From Pseudomonas caspiana (GTDB lineage: Bacteria; Pseudomonadota; Gammaproteobacteria; Pseudomonadales; Pseudomonadaceae), in assembly GCF_002158995.1 (NCBI RefSeq), contig NZ_LOHF01000005.1, positions 149,868 to 213,867 on the forward strand: a stretch of 64,000 nt of DNA. Direction: 5' to 3'. The position numbers were made by a program, and so were the translations under genes. Positions 42,711 to 53,545 of the stretch are shown here, piece by piece. The notes beneath the pieces are model-generated. The model was not told where the DNA came from. It saw only the letters and a program-made list of their open reading frames with translations, and ran no database searches. The stretch's first letter is position 1, and each line of letters opens with the position of its first letter.

Positions 42711-45161
42711 TCAATCCAGCGCGTTCCAGATATCCCCAGCATATTCCCGGATCGTCCGGTCAGACGAGAACCAGCCCATGCGTGAAGTGTTGAGCACCGC
42801 GGAGCGCCACCACTCTTTCGAGTCGTGCCAGTGGGCTTCGACCCTGGCCTGGGCGTCCCAGTAGGAATCAAAGTCGGCACAGACCAGAAAGCGGTCGTAG
42901 GCCAGCAATTGATCGATCAGGCCGGCATAACGGTTAGGATCATCCGGCGAAAACACGCCGCCCCGAATGGCTTGCAGAACGTCATTGAGTCGACCCGAGG
43001 CCGCCGCTGCCGCGTAAGCGCTGAAGTCGCCCACTTGCTTATGAGCTTCGACTTCCCGAGCGGTCATGCCGAAGATGAACATGTGTTCCAGGCCTACCTG
43101 CTCGCTCATCTCCACGTTGGCACCGTCCAGCGTGCCGATGGTCAGCGCACCGTTGAGGCCGAATTTCATGTTGCTGGTGCCCGATGCTTCCAGGCCCGCA
43201 GTTGAAATCTGCTCGGACAAGTCGGCTGCCGGAATGATGCTTTCCGCCAGGCTGACGTTGTAGTTGGGCATAAAGACGACTTTGAGCAGGCCGCGCACAG
43301 TCGGGTCGCTATTGACCGTGCGAGCAATATCGTTAGTCAGCTTGATGATCAACTTGGCGGAGTGATAACTGGCCGCCGCTTTACCCGCGAAGATCTTCAC
43401 GCGTGGCACCCAATCGGTGCCCGGCTGAGCCCGGATGGCCTGATATAAGGCAACGGTGTGAAACAGGTTCAACAGTTGGCGCTTGTATTCATGAATCCGT
43501 TTGACCTGCACATCGAACATTGCCGCCGGATTGACCACGATCCCCAGGCGTTCTTTGATGATCGCCGCCAGTGCACGTTTGCTGTGCAGGCGCTGATCCG
43601 CGAACTGCTTGCGGAAAGAGCTCTTGTCCGCGAACGGTTCCAGCTCGATCAGGCGCGTTTCTGCGTTATCCAGCACGTCCTCGCCCAGCGACTCGGTGAG
43701 CATTTCGGTGAGCTTGGGATTTGCCTGGAACAGCCAGCGGCGAAAGGTAATGCCGTTGGTTTTGTTGTTGATCCGGTCCGGATACAGCTTGTGCAGTTCG
43801 GCGAAGACCGTCTTGCGCATCAACTGGGTATGCAACGCCGAAACGCCGTTAATGCTGTGAGAACCGAGGAACGCCAGGTTGCCCATGCGCACTCGACGAC
43901 CGTTCTCTTCCTCGATCAGCGATACCGCGCGCAGCACGTCAAAGTCGTGAATGCCTTTGGCACGCAAGGTGTCGATGTGCTGAGCATTGATGATGTAGAT
44001 GATCTGCATGTGGCGCGGCAGCATCCTCTCCATCAAGCCAACCGACCAGGTTTCCAGCGCCTCGGGCAGCAAGGTGTGGTTGGTGTAGGCGAGGGTGCCT
44101 ACGGTGATCTTCCATGCCGCATCCCACGCGATACCGTGGGTGTCGATCAACTGGCGCATCAGCTCGGCGACTGCGATGGACGGGTGCGTGTCGTTCATCT
44201 GGATGGCTGCGTGTTCCGGCAGGTCCATCAATGTTGCGTGCATGTTCAGATGGCGGCGCAGCAAATCCTGCAGCGACGCGGAAACGAAGAAGTATTCCTG
44301 GCGCAGGCGTAATTCCTGGCCGGCCTCAGTGGCGTCGTTCGGATAGAGCACGCGGGAGATACTTTCTGCGCGCACGACCTCGGCCACTGCACCAAAGTGG
44401 TCACCGGCGTTGAAACGCTCCAGGTGCAGATCGCCCACCGCGCGGGCGCGCCACAGACGCAAGGTGTTCACGCTTTTACCGCGCCATCCCACCACAGGCG
44501 TGTCGTAGGCAATAGCCCGGACGGTTTCAGACGGGCGCCAGACCTGACGCTGTTCACCGGCCTCGTTGGTGAGGGTGTCGACACTGCCGCCGAAACCGAT
44601 CGGGTAAACCACTTCCGGGCGCTCGAATTCCCATGGGTTACCGAAGTCCAGCCAGTTCTCGGTTTGTTCCTGCTGCCAGCCATCGACGATTGCCTGGCGG
44701 AACAAGCCGTGTTCGTAACGAATACCGTAACCGTGACCTGCGATGCCCAGCGTCGACATGCTTTCCATGAAGCAGGCTGCCAGACGACCCAGGCCGCCGT
44801 TACCCAGCGCGGCGTCCGGCTCAAGTAATTTGATGCGCTCGATGTCCACGCCCAGTTCAGTCATCGCTTCGCGAGCGACTTCCAGCAGGCCAAGGTTGCT
44901 CAGGCTGTCGTACAGCAAACGCCCGATAAGAAACTCCAGCGACAGGTAATACACCCGTTTCTGGACCTTGCGATAAATCTGCCGGGTATGGTCCATCCAG
45001 TGCTCGACCATATGGTCACGAGCAGCGAGTGCTACAGCTTCGAACCAGTCATGCTCAAACGCATGGTCAGGGTCCTTACCCACCGAATAGGTGAGTTTGG
45101 CGAGAACAGCGGCGCGAAAAGCAGCCACTTCAGCGTCACGAACGAGTGGTTCCTGAGACAT
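42711..45161 (-). CDS. glgP: Glycogen/maltodextrin phosphorylase
   Basis: An 816-residue PLP enzyme that releases glucose-1-phosphate from alpha-1,4-glucans. The PLP lysine lies in EASGTSNMKFGLNGALTIGT, with RIHEYKRQLLN and TNGITFRRWL upstream and the acidic DGANVEM after it. The N-terminus (ALAARDHMVEHWMDHTRQIY, then KRVYYLSLEFLIGR) is the short bacterial form. No other glycogen genes are in the window. Confidence 0.96.
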   Translation of the reverse strand: MSQEPLVRDAEVAAFRAAVLAKLTYSVGKDPDHAFEHDWFEAVALAARDHMVEHWMDHTRQIYRKVQKRVYYLSLEFLIGRLLYDSLSNLGLLEVAREAMTELGVDIERIKLLEPDAALGNGGLGRLAACFMESMSTLGIAGHGYGIRYEHGLFRQAIVDGWQQEQTENWLDFGNPWEFERPEVVYPIGFGGSVDTLTNEAGEQRQVWRPSETVRAIAYDTPVVGWRGKSVNTLRLWRARAVGDLHLERFNAGDHFGAVAEVVRAESISRVLYPNDATEAGQELRLRQEYFFVSASLQDLLRRHLNMHATLMDLPEHAAIQMNDTHPSIAVAELMRQLIDTHGIAWDAAWKITVGTLAYTNHTLLPEALETWSVGLMERMLPRHMQIIYIINAQHIDTLRAKGIHDFDVLRAVSLIEEENGRRVRMGNLAFLGSHSINGVSALHTQLMRKTVFAELHKLYPDRINNKTNGITFRRWLFQANPKLTEMLTESLGEDVLDNAETRLIELEPFADKSSFRKQFADQRLHSKRALAAIIKERLGIVVNPAAMFDVQVKRIHEYKRQLLNLFHTVALYQAIRAQPGTDWVPRVKIFAGKAAASYHSAKLIIKLTNDIARTVNSDPTVRGLLKVVFMPNYNVSLAESIIPAADLSEQISTAGLEASGTSNMKFGLNGALTIGTLDGANVEMSEQVGLEHMFIFGMTAREVEAHKQVGDFSAYAAAAASGRLNDVLQAIRGGVFSPDDPNRYAGLIDQLLAYDRFLVCADFDSYWDAQARVEAHWHDSKEWWRSAVLNTSRMGWFSSDRTIREYAGDIWNALD

Positions 45162-45267
45162 CGATACGACCTCAAGTAGTCAGACGAATGAAGGATGGGG
45201 TTTCTTTGACTGTAGGGCGTGTCTGCAAAACTTTCCTGAATTTTTCCTAAATTACTCAGGACACGAC

Positions 45268-45372
45268 TCACGCTTCGACAGACTCATGCCGCTCTGGTTC
45301 GCCCATTTGAGCAATTGGCAAACCGCTTGCATCGATCGTTCCACACTTGGCATGAGCTGCGAGTGACAGCAT
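45268..45372 (-). CDS. Possible 34-residue protein upstream of glgP
   Basis: Not recognised. ATG at 45372 has gagga six bases upstream, a good ribosome site, and reads MLSLAAHAKCGTIDASGLPI with an acidic/charged C-terminus (GEPERHESVEA). It lies in the divergent glgP-pip gap, on the glgP strand. The only support is the ribosome site and the open frame; chance is possible. Confidence 0.3.
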   Translation of the reverse strand: MLSLAAHAKCGTIDASGLPIAQMGEPERHESVEA

Positions 45373-45450
45373 GAACATTCCTCGTTTCGGGTTTATGATG
45401 CCTCCACGGCAAAAAAATAGAAGAACCCGAACCGCACTTACGGAGCACCT

Positions 45451-46422
45451 ATGCAGACCTTGTATCCGCAGATCAAACCTTACGCCCGGCACGATCTGGC
45501 TGTAGAGGCGCCGCACGTTTTGTATGTCGATGAAAGCGGGTCACCGGAAGGTCTGCCGGTGGTGTTTATTCATGGCGGCCCCGGCGCGGGCTGCGATGCG
45601 CAAAGCCGCCGCTATTTCGATCCCAATCTGTATCGCATCATCACTTTTGATCAGCGTGGTTGCGGTCGTTCGACGCCTCATGCAAGCCTGGAAAACAACA
45701 CCACCTGGGATCTGGTTGCTGACCTTGAGCGAATTCGCGAGCATCTGGGCATTGATAAATGGGTGCTGTTTGGTGGCTCGTGGGGTTCAACCCTGTCGTT
45801 GGCCTACGCTCAAACTCATCCGGATCGCGTCCACGCCCTGATCCTGCGCGGCATTTTTCTGGCTCGCCCGCAGGAAATCGAGTGGTTCTATCAGGCGGGT
45901 GCCAGCCGTATGTTCCCGGATTACTGGCAGGATTATGTGGCTCCGATCCCGCTGGAAGAGCGCGGCGATCTATTGACCGCGTTCCATAAACGCCTGACCG
46001 GTACCGACCAGATTGCCCAGATGCATGCGGCCAAGGCCTGGTCCACGTGGGAAGGCCGTGCTGCGACGTTGCGTCCTAATCCGCAAGTGGTTGATCGCTT
46101 CTCCGAGCCGCAGCGCGCATTGTCCATCGCGCGTATCGAGTGCCATTACTTCACCAATAATTCCTTCCTTGAAGAAAACCAGTTGATCCGCGACATGCCG
46201 AAAATCGCCCATTTGCCGGGGATCATCGTGCACGGCCGCTATGACGTCATCTGCCCGCTGGATAATGCCTGGGAGCTGCACCAGGCCTGGCCGAACAGCG
46301 AGCTGCAAGTGATTCGCGATGCGGGGCATGCTGCGTCCGAGCCGGGTATCACCGACGCACTGGTCCGCGCCGCCGCGCAAGTGGCTGCTCGTTTGCTGGA
46401 TTTGCCGCCTGAAGAGGCGTGA
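45451..46422 (+). CDS. pip: Proline iminopeptidase
   Basis: A 323-residue alpha/beta-fold serine peptidase that removes N-terminal proline. HGGPGAG (41-47, oxyanion hole), the nucleophile elbow GGSWGSTL with Ser110, DQRGCGRSTPH (67-77), VHGRYDVICPL with the catalytic Asp, and DAGHAASEPG with the catalytic His match family S33. It is 31 bp upstream of dtd and probably in one operon with it. Confidence 0.96.
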   Translation: MQTLYPQIKPYARHDLAVEAPHVLYVDESGSPEGLPVVFIHGGPGAGCDAQSRRYFDPNLYRIITFDQRGCGRSTPHASLENNTTWDLVADLERIREHLGIDKWVLFGGSWGSTLSLAYAQTHPDRVHALILRGIFLARPQEIEWFYQAGASRMFPDYWQDYVAPIPLEERGDLLTAFHKRLTGTDQIAQMHAAKAWSTWEGRAATLRPNPQVVDRFSEPQRALSIARIECHYFTNNSFLEENQLIRDMPKIAHLPGIIVHGRYDVICPLDNAWELHQAWPNSELQVIRDAGHAASEPGITDALVRAAAQVAARLLDLPPEEA

Positions 46423-46453
46423 TGCCGTTTGCTGGAGCGAGGGAGTTTGATAC

Positions 46454-46891
46454 ATGAAAGGCTTGCTACAACGTGTCAGCAGCGCAAGCGTGGAGGTGGA
46501 TGGGCAGATCGTTGGTTCAATCGACCAAGGTCTGATGGTGTTAGTGGGGGTCGAGCCTCAAGACACTCAGGCCAGTGCCGACAAGCTGCTACATAAGCTG
46601 CTTAACTACCGCGTGTTCAGCGATGCTGACGGCAAGATGAATCTATCCTTGCGCGATGTCGCAGGAGGTTTGCTGTTGGTTTCGCAGTTCACGCTGGCAG
46701 CGGATACCAAAAGCGGCATGCGGCCGAGCTTCTCCAAAGCAGCCCCGCCCGCTTTGGGAGCCAAGTTGTTCGAGTATTTATTGAATCAGGCAAAAAGCTC
46801 GCATGCGGTGGTTGAATCGGGCCAATTTGGTGCAGACATGCAAGTTCATTTGGTAAATGATGGCCCCGTGACTTTTCTGCTGGAGGGGTAA
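46454..46891 (+). CDS. dtd: D-aminoacyl-tRNA deacylase
   Basis: A 145-residue homodimeric enzyme that hydrolyses D-amino acids wrongly attached to tRNA. The family motifs are present: [17 protein letters not shown] at the N-terminus, [11 protein letters not shown] (SQxTL), [10 protein letters not shown], and the C-terminal [11 protein letters not shown] (NxGPVT), which together form the cross-subunit active site. It follows pip and precedes opgG. Confidence 0.97.
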   Translation: MKGLLQRVSSASVEVDGQIVGSIDQGLMVLVGVEPQDTQASADKLLHKLLNYRVFSDADGKMNLSLRDVAGGLLLVSQFTLAADTKSGMRPSFSKAAPPALGAKLFEYLLNQAKSSHAVVESGQFGADMQVHLVNDGPVTFLLEG

Positions 46892-47156
46892 AGTATCGAT
46901 TTGCTGTACTGCCCCCGGATTTATTAGGCTGCAAAGCAATAAATACTTCATCGGACATGGTGCGTTGTGGCGCGCGCTACTAGATAATCGCGCCGTCCGG
47001 GGATCCGCGTTTGTGGCACCGTTTGGCAAGGTCAGAAGCTGGTCCGACACCGTTTGGGGAATCATTAGGTTCTTTCGGAGTCGGAACAATGCTCGCCAAC
47101 CCGGCAATTGATAGCTGGCCGTTGGTTTCTTCATCTGTTTTCGGCGAGGGTTGCTC

Positions 47157-49073
47157 GTGATTGTTAGTCCCTGTAATGCGGTAAAGACACCTGGCAAGCG
47201 GTTGCGTAGCGCGCTATTGGCAAGTTCAGCCCTGATCTCATTGTTCAGCGCCACACAACTGTGGGCGTTTAGTCTTGATGACGTAGCGAGCAGAGCGAAG
47301 GAACTGGCCGACAAGAAGTACGAAGCCCCGCGTAGCAATCTGCCGGCCGAGTTCCGCGACATGAAGTTCGCGGACTACCAGAAAATCCGTTTCCGTGAGG
47401 ATCGTGCTGAATGGGCGGGCGACAGAACGCCGTTCAAAGTCTCGTTCTATCACCAGGGTATGCACTTCGACACCCCGGTCAAAATCAACGAAGTCACTGC
47501 GACAACCGTTGAAGAGATCAAGTACGACTCCAGCCGCTTTGATTTTGGCGATGTGAAGTTCGATCCTAAAGCGACCGAGAAACTCGGCTATGCCGGTTTC
47601 CGTGTCCTGTACCCGATCAACAAAGACGACAAACAAGACGAAATCATGACCATGCTGGGCGCGAGCTACTTCCGCGTTATCGGTAAAGGTCAGGTTTATG
47701 GTCTGTCTGCGCGTGGCATGGCGATCGATACCGCACTGCCGTCTGGCGAAGAGTTCCCACGTTTCACCGAGTTCTGGATCGAGAAGCCAGGCACCGATGA
47801 CAATCATCTGGTGATCTTTGCGCTGCTCGACTCCCCGCGTGCGACCGGTGCTTACAAGCTGACCCTGCGTCCGGGTACCAATACTCTGGTTGATGTCCAG
47901 TCGCGCATGTATCTGCGTGACAAGGTCTCCAAGCTGGGCGTTGCTCCGCTGACCAGCATGTACCTGTTTGGTGCAAACCAGCCTTCGCGCGTTCAGAACT
48001 ATCGCCGCGAGCTGCATGACTCCAATGGTCTGTCGATCCAGGCGGCCAACGGCCAATGGCTGTGGCGTCCACTGACCAACCCTAAACACCTCGCTGTCAG
48101 CAGCTTCTCGGTAGAGAATCCGCGCGGCTTCGGTCTGCTGCAACGTGGTCGCGACTTCAGCAACTATGAAGATCTGGACGACCGCTACGACAAGCGTCCA
48201 AGTGCATGGATCGAACCTAAGGGCGATTGGGGCAAAGGTACCGTCGATCTGGTAGAAATCCCGACTGCTGACGAAACCAACGACAACATCGTTGCGTTCT
48301 GGAAGCCAGATACTTTGCCAGCACCGGGCGAGCCAGTTGACTTCAACTATCGCATCCACTGGACCATGGACGAGAAAGCCATTCACTCGCCTGATCTGGG
48401 CTGGGTCAAGCAGACCCTGCGTTCTGCCGGTGATATCCGTCAGTCCAACCTGATTCGTCAGCTGGACGGCAGCGTAGCGTTCCAGGTCGATTTCGTCGGT
48501 CCGATCCTCGCGTCGATGCCTGAAGACAAGACCATTCGTAGCCAGGTCACCACTGACACCAATACTGAGCTTGTGGAAAACAACCTGCGCTACAACCCGG
48601 TGACCAAAGGCTATCGCCTGACGTTGCGGGTCAAGGTCAAGGACACCAACAAGCCGATCGAGATGCAGGCCTATCTGCTGCGCGAGATCCCGGCCGAGCC
48701 AGGCAAGGAACCTGCGGTATTGGTTGCTGCCAAAGCTCACATCGGTGACGAGAAAAAAGCTGCGCCTAAAGAGGCTCCGAAGAAAGAAGCCACCGCAGAC
48801 GCCGCGAAGGATCCGAAAGCCGACGTAGCCAAGGCTGACGCAGCCAAACCTGCCGATGCCAAAGCCGATGCAGCCAAACCTGCTGATGCTGCCAAGTCCG
48901 ACGCCAAGCCAGCCGACGCTGCCAAAACAGACGTGGCCAAAGCTGACGTAGCCAAAGACGGCAAAGAGACCCAGCAGCCAGAAGCCGATGCGGCACCCAC
49001 CAATCCAGAGCCGGCCAAGACGCTGCAAGTCATGACCGAGACCTGGAGCTACCAGTTGCCAGCCGATGAGTAA
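47157..49073 (+). CDS. opgG: Glucan biosynthesis protein G with a long Ala/Lys/Asp-rich tail
   Basis: A 638-residue periplasmic protein needed for osmoregulated periplasmic glucan backbone assembly. The GTG at 47157 gives [20 protein letters not shown], the usual Pseudomonas start; TTG at 47151 is rejected. A signal segment ([20 protein letters not shown]) precedes the OpgG beta-sandwich (to about residue 525). The last part is unusual: about residues 535-620 form a low-complexity stretch of [14 protein letters not shown] repeats, then an ordered end ([16 protein letters not shown]). It overlaps opgH by 8 bp. Confidence 0.95.
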   Translation: MIVSPCNAVKTPGKRLRSALLASSALISLFSATQLWAFSLDDVASRAKELADKKYEAPRSNLPAEFRDMKFADYQKIRFREDRAEWAGDRTPFKVSFYHQGMHFDTPVKINEVTATTVEEIKYDSSRFDFGDVKFDPKATEKLGYAGFRVLYPINKDDKQDEIMTMLGASYFRVIGKGQVYGLSARGMAIDTALPSGEEFPRFTEFWIEKPGTDDNHLVIFALLDSPRATGAYKLTLRPGTNTLVDVQSRMYLRDKVSKLGVAPLTSMYLFGANQPSRVQNYRRELHDSNGLSIQAANGQWLWRPLTNPKHLAVSSFSVENPRGFGLLQRGRDFSNYEDLDDRYDKRPSAWIEPKGDWGKGTVDLVEIPTADETNDNIVAFWKPDTLPAPGEPVDFNYRIHWTMDEKAIHSPDLGWVKQTLRSAGDIRQSNLIRQLDGSVAFQVDFVGPILASMPEDKTIRSQVTTDTNTELVENNLRYNPVTKGYRLTLRVKVKDTNKPIEMQAYLLREIPAEPGKEPAVLVAAKAHIGDEKKAAPKEAPKKEATADAAKDPKADVAKADAAKPADAKADAAKPADAAKSDAKPADAAKTDVAKADVAKDGKETQQPEADAAPTNPEPAKTLQVMTETWSYQLPADE

Positions 49074-51645
49074 TTCCGTACCGGTGCCAGTGTCTCTCAG
49101 CGAGTACCTGGCACACCTCCCGATGAGCGATGAGCAGCGAGCCGAACTGGCTGGCTGCACCTCGTTCGCCGAGTTGCATGAGCGTTTGTCTGCTCAGCCA
49201 GTTACCGATACTGCCGAAGCCGCTCAGGCTTCGGTGGGTCGCCGACTGACGCTGACTACCGCCGAGGCGCTGGAAGAGGCCGAAATGCTGGCCCTCGACG
49301 CCAATGGTCGCGTGTGCCTCAAGGCTACTCCACCGATCCGTCGGACCAAAGTCGTGCCTGAGCCATGGCGGACCAACATTCTGGTTCGTATCTGGCGTCG
49401 CATGACCGGTCGCAGCAATCCGGTCGAGCCAAAGGTTGAGCGCGATCTGCCCAAGGCGCGCTGGCGCACCGTGGGTTCGATTCGTCGTTACATCCTGCTG
49501 ATCCTGATGCTCGGTCAGACCATAGTGGCTGGCTGGTACATGAAAGGCATTCTGCCGTACCAAGGCTGGTCGCTGGTTTCACTCGATGAAATCACGCACC
49601 AGACTTTCGTGCAGACCATGTGGCAGGTTCTGCCCTATGCCTTGCAGACCAGCATTCTGCTATTGTTCGGGATTCTGTTCTGCTGGGTTTCAGCCGGTTT
49701 CTGGACCGCCTTGATGGGCTTCCTGGAGTTGCTGACAGGCCGCGACAAATACCGGATTTCCGGTGCCAGTGCGGGTAACGAGCCGATTGAGAAGGGTGCT
49801 CGTACTGCGTTGGTCATGCCGATTTGTAACGAAGACGTGCCTCGTGTGTTTGCGGGTTTGCGGGCGACTTTCGAGTCGGTTGCGGCCACCGGTGACCTCG
49901 ACCGTTTCGACTTCTTCGTGCTCAGCGATACCAACGAGACCGACATCGCCGTAGCCGAGCAACAGGCTTGGCTGGACGTGTGCCGCGAGACAAAAGGCTT
50001 CGGCAAGATCTTCTATCGCCGTCGCCGTCGTCGCGTAAAACGCAAAAGCGGCAACCTCGACGACTTCTGCCGTCGCTGGGGCGGTGATTACCGTTACATG
50101 GTCGTGCTTGATGCCGACAGCGTCATGAGCGGTGAATGTCTGACCAGTCTGGTGCGCTTGATGGAAGCCACTCCGGACGCGGGTATCATCCAGACCGCGC
50201 CACGGGCGTCGGGCATGGACACTCTTTATGCGCGCATGCAGCAGTTTGCTACTCGCGTGTACGGTCCGTTGTTTACGGCCGGTCTGCACTTCTGGCAGCT
50301 GGGTGAATCCCACTATTGGGGTCACAACGCGATTATCCGCATGAAGCCGTTTATCGAGCACTGCGCCCTCGCGCCGTTGCCTGGTAAAGGTGCGTTCGCC
50401 GGTGCGATCCTTTCTCACGACTTCGTTGAAGCAGCTTTGATGCGTCGTGCTGGCTGGGGCGTGTGGATTGCCTACGACCTGCCGGGCAGTTACGAAGAGC
50501 TTCCGCCAAACCTGCTCGACGAACTCAAGCGTGACCGTCGCTGGTGCCACGGCAACCTGATGAACTTCAGGCTGTTCCTGGTAAAAGGCATGCACCCGGT
50601 TCACCGTGCGGTGTTCCTGACGGGCGTGATGTCATACCTGTCGGCGCCTTTATGGTTCTTCTTCCTGGTGTTGTCCACAGCCTTGCTGGCGGTGAACACG
50701 CTGATGGAGCCAACGTACTTCCTTGAGCCGCGTCAGCTCTATCCGCTCTGGCCACAATGGCACCCGGAAAAAGCCGTTGCGCTGTTCTCGACGACAATCG
50801 TGCTGCTATTCCTGCCTAAATTGCTCAGCATCATTCTGATCTGGGCCAAGGGCGCAGTTGGTTATGGCGGCAAGATCAAGGTCACGCTGTCGATGCTGAT
50901 GGAAATGCTGTTCTCGGTGCTGCTGGCTCCAGTGCGCATGCTGTTCCACACCCGCTTCGTACTGGCTGCTTTCCTGGGCTGGGCTGCGACCTGGAATTCG
51001 CCACAACGTGACGACGACTCCACGCCTTGGCTGGAAGCGGTGAAGCGTCATGGTCCGCAGACGCTGCTGGGTGCCTGCTGGGCGCTGCTGGTGGCCTGGT
51101 TGAACCCAAGCTTCCTGTGGTGGCTGGCGCCAATCGTTGGTTCGCTGATGCTGTCGATTCCGGTCTCGGTGATTTCCAGCCGTACCGGTCTGGGCCTCAA
51201 AGCGCGCGACGAGAAGTTCTTCCTGATTCCTGAAGAGCACACGCCGCCGCAAGAACTGGTCTCGACTGATCTGTACACCCACGAGAACCGCTGGCACGCA
51301 CTGAAGCAAGGCTTCATCCGCGCCGTGGTTGACCCGCAACAGAACGCGCTGGCTTGCGCACTGGCGACCTCGCGTCACCGTACTGCCGAGCCAATCGAGT
51401 TCGTGCGGATGGAGCGTGTGCGTCATGCGCTGGCTGTCGGGCCTGAAAAGCTCAGTAACCACGACCGTCTGATGCTGCTTAGCGACCCGGTTGCCTTGGG
51501 CCGTTTGCATGAGCAGGTCTGGAGTGAAAACCACCCTGAATGGCTGGATGCATGGCGAGAGTCCGTCGCCGCTGACCCGCACGCGCCGCTGCTGCCTTTG
51601 CAGCCGGTCGTACGCGAGCCTGAGCCTTCTTTGGTTCACGCTTGA
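49066..51645 (+). CDS. opgH: Glucan glucosyltransferase H
   Basis: An 859-residue inner-membrane glucosyltransferase that builds the beta-1,2 glucan backbone from UDP-glucose. After a cytosolic N-terminus (1-140) come two membrane segments, then a GT2 domain with DADS, the acid pair in [15 protein letters not shown] and the [11 protein letters not shown] motif, then more membrane segments and a cytosolic tail. The start codon overlaps the opgG stop (ATGAGTAA), indicating translational coupling. Also known as mdoH or hrpM in pathogens. Confidence 0.97.
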   Translation: MSNSVPVPVSLSEYLAHLPMSDEQRAELAGCTSFAELHERLSAQPVTDTAEAAQASVGRRLTLTTAEALEEAEMLALDANGRVCLKATPPIRRTKVVPEPWRTNILVRIWRRMTGRSNPVEPKVERDLPKARWRTVGSIRRYILLILMLGQTIVAGWYMKGILPYQGWSLVSLDEITHQTFVQTMWQVLPYALQTSILLLFGILFCWVSAGFWTALMGFLELLTGRDKYRISGASAGNEPIEKGARTALVMPICNEDVPRVFAGLRATFESVAATGDLDRFDFFVLSDTNETDIAVAEQQAWLDVCRETKGFGKIFYRRRRRRVKRKSGNLDDFCRRWGGDYRYMVVLDADSVMSGECLTSLVRLMEATPDAGIIQTAPRASGMDTLYARMQQFATRVYGPLFTAGLHFWQLGESHYWGHNAIIRMKPFIEHCALAPLPGKGAFAGAILSHDFVEAALMRRAGWGVWIAYDLPGSYEELPPNLLDELKRDRRWCHGNLMNFRLFLVKGMHPVHRAVFLTGVMSYLSAPLWFFFLVLSTALLAVNTLMEPTYFLEPRQLYPLWPQWHPEKAVALFSTTIVLLFLPKLLSIILIWAKGAVGYGGKIKVTLSMLMEMLFSVLLAPVRMLFHTRFVLAAFLGWAATWNSPQRDDDSTPWLEAVKRHGPQTLLGACWALLVAWLNPSFLWWLAPIVGSLMLSIPVSVISSRTGLGLKARDEKFFLIPEEHTPPQELVSTDLYTHENRWHALKQGFIRAVVDPQQNALACALATSRHRTAEPIEFVRMERVRHALAVGPEKLSNHDRLMLLSDPVALGRLHEQVWSENHPEWLDAWRESVAADPHAPLLPLQPVVREPEPSLVHA

Positions 51646-51661
51646 TTCAAGGCTGGTAAAC

Positions 51662-51693
51662 AAAAACGGCGCCCCGCAAGGGCGCCGTTTTTT
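51662..51693 (+). terminator. Rho-independent terminator after opgH
   Basis: aaaacggcgccc / gggcgccgtttt stem around cgcaa, ending in a T-run, 17 bp after the stop codon. The leading A-run makes it usable in both directions. Confidence 0.9.
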
Positions 51694-51731
51694 GCGGTCT
51701 GGATATTTTCTATAGGTACGGCGCGGTCCTT

Positions 51732-51820
51732 TGTGGGGGCTGGGCTTGCCCGCGATAAGGCCGGACACGATTCACTTTACATCGCGTCCGGCCTTATCGC
51801 GGGCAAGCCCAGCTCCCACA
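51732..51820. repeat. REPIN (GTGGGGGCTGGGCTTGCCCGCGATA family)
   Basis: tgtgggggctgggcttgccc pairs with gggcaagcccagctcccaca. The loop has a second internal palindrome (gataaggccgga / tccggccttatc). Confidence 0.88.
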
Positions 51821-51833
51821 GGGACGGTGGTGA

Positions 51834-52334
51834 TCAACAATCCGGCTTGTCCGCCGTATAACGCCGCGCCGGGTTCACCGCTGCGCCAAACTCACGCAAG
51901 GCCTTGGCACCAATCAACAGCGGGTAGTTGAAGTGACTGCGGTCGACCAGATTCACCTCGACAGTGCGCTTGACGTTACCCAGGCACAGCTCAAGATCGA
52001 CAACCGGGCGTTTGGTCGGATCGAGGTCTTCGTCCTCGTCGTCACCTTCGGCGCGGCTTTTGATTTTGCTGATCCGGGAAACCTTGTGCTCGTAAACCTT
52101 GTTGCTGGCACCTTTGGTGGCGAGGCGGAAGCGTACCCAGTCATCACCATCGCGGGTAAACAGCTCAATGTCCTTGGCCGACAGCGATGCGGTCAGCGCG
52201 CCGGTATCCATCTTGGCTTTGAAGGTCTCACCGATTTCCGCGACCTTGATGTTTTCGTAGCGACCATACAGCGTTGGCTCGGCAGCCATGACAGGCAGTG
52301 CCAGCAGGGACAGTAGCGCCAGGGTTGATTTCAC
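51834..52334 (-). CDS. Secreted retropepsin-like/ATP-dependent zinc protease family protein
   Basis: A 166-residue protein. The GTG at 52334 gives MKSTLALLSLLALPVMAAEP, a clean signal peptide, with aaaaaagg upstream; a longer frame to 52490 crosses a REPIN. The mature part contains FKAKMDTGALTASLSAKD, an aspartic-type D-T-G-A motif (PF05618 group), a DDEDEDLD acidic stretch, and YPLLIGAKALREFGA. The family name mentions zinc and ATP, but here only the retropepsin-like fold can be argued. Confidence 0.85.
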   Translation of the reverse strand: MKSTLALLSLLALPVMAAEPTLYGRYENIKVAEIGETFKAKMDTGALTASLSAKDIELFTRDGDDWVRFRLATKGASNKVYEHKVSRISKIKSRAEGDDEDEDLDPTKRPVVDLELCLGNVKRTVEVNLVDRSHFNYPLLIGAKALREFGAAVNPARRYTADKPDC

Positions 52335-52378
52335 TGGGTGGGTACCTTTTTTGAATTGGATTTGATCGCTAGTACACC

Positions 52379-52474
52379 GACGTGGGACCGGCTTTAGCCG
52401 GGAAGAGGCCGGTCTATTCCCCGCATTTGTAGCGTGAGGAATGCAGCCTTCCCGGCTAAAGCCGGTCCCACGTC
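52379..52474. repeat. REPIN (GTGGGACCGGCTTTAGCCGGGAAG family)
   Basis: gacgtgggaccggctttagc with exact complement, between the retropepsin-like gene and the divergent acyltransferase. The remaining 160 bp up to the acyltransferase start show nothing else I can support. Confidence 0.9.
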
Positions 52475-52635
52475 GGCGGTTATGCAACATGCCGGTTTAG
52501 ACATCACGATCACACATCGTTCGTTGGGCAGAGCTTATCTGTAATCTCGTGAAACATTTGTCAGCGACCAGCGGATTTGGCGCGAACGCAGTTGCTCTTT
52601 ATCATGGCGGCCCTTGTAGTCCTCCAGAGATCCGT

Positions 52636-53529
52636 ATGCGTCGCCTGCTCACTGGCTGTTTCGTTACATTGCTGCTGTTGCTTAACACGCTGGTCATGAT
52701 CGGGCCGTTACTGATTTTCGGCTTGCTCAAGCTGACTTTCAGCGGCCAGTTGCGCGATAGCTGCTCGCGAGCCGTGGTATGGATTGCCGAAACATGGGCA
52801 GAAGTCGACAAGCTGATTTTCTCGCTATGCATTCCGACCCGGTGGGAAATTCGCGGCGATGAAGGCTTGCGCAGCGACACCTCTTACCTGGTGATCAGCA
52901 ATCACCAGTCGTGGGTCGATATCCCCGCGCTGATTCAAGCGTTGAACCGCCGCACGCCGTTTTTTAAATTCTTCCTGAAGAAAGAACTGATCTGGGTGCC
53001 GCTGTTGGGCCTGGCCTGGTGGGCGCTGGATTATCCGTTCATGAAGCGCTACAGCAAGGCTTTCCTGGCCAAGCATCCAGAGCTCAAAGGTCATGACCTT
53101 GAGATCACCCGTCAGGCCTGTGAGCTGTACAAAAATCAACCAGTGACCGTGGTCAACTATCTGGAAGGTACCCGCTTCACAGCAGCCAAACATGCGCAAC
53201 AGAACTCGCCTTATTCACACCTCCTCAAGCCCAAGGCAGGCGGTGTGGCGTTCGTACTGGCGGCCATGGGTGAAAAGCTGGATGCGATTCTGGATGTGAC
53301 GGTGGTTTATCCAGGTGAGCGCATTCCGGGTTTCTGGAACTTGCTGTGCGGTGACGTTCCGAGGGTGATCATCGATATCCAGACGCGGGAGCTGGACCCG
53401 GCGTTATGGCAGGGCGACTACGAGAACGATCCAGTGTTTCGCGAGAAAGTGCAGGGCTGGGTCAACCAGCTTTGGCAGGAGAAGAATGCACGCATCGCCA
53501 CCTTGCGCGGCGATGCGTCTCAGGATTGA
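52636..53529 (+). CDS. Acyltransferase (PlsC/YihG-like)
   Basis: A 297-residue inner-membrane acyltransferase. Start at 52636 (MRRLLTGCFVTLLLLLN); an in-frame extension of 29 residues has no ribosome site. One N-terminal membrane segment is followed by the HX4D motif SNHQSWVDIP, the FFLKKELIWVPLLGLAWWAL block and NYLEGTRFT (equivalent to the FPEGTR acyl-acceptor motif, with YLEGTR as in YihG). It probably transfers an acyl chain to lysophosphatidate or a related acceptor. Confidence 0.9.
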   Translation: MRRLLTGCFVTLLLLLNTLVMIGPLLIFGLLKLTFSGQLRDSCSRAVVWIAETWAEVDKLIFSLCIPTRWEIRGDEGLRSDTSYLVISNHQSWVDIPALIQALNRRTPFFKFFLKKELIWVPLLGLAWWALDYPFMKRYSKAFLAKHPELKGHDLEITRQACELYKNQPVTVVNYLEGTRFTAAKHAQQNSPYSHLLKPKAGGVAFVLAAMGEKLDAILDVTVVYPGERIPGFWNLLCGDVPRVIIDIQTRELDPALWQGDYENDPVFREKVQGWVNQLWQEKNARIATLRGDASQD

Positions 53530-53545
53530 GGTGTCGGCAGCTGAA

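Noticed and set aside
46892..47156. Possible regulatory RNA or gene between dtd and opgG
   Set aside because: No ribosome-preceded open frame, no clear terminator and no AlgU-type promoter that I could support.
47238..49160. 640-residue open frame opposite opgG
   Set aside because: Mirror of opgG including its low-complexity tail; no independent signal.
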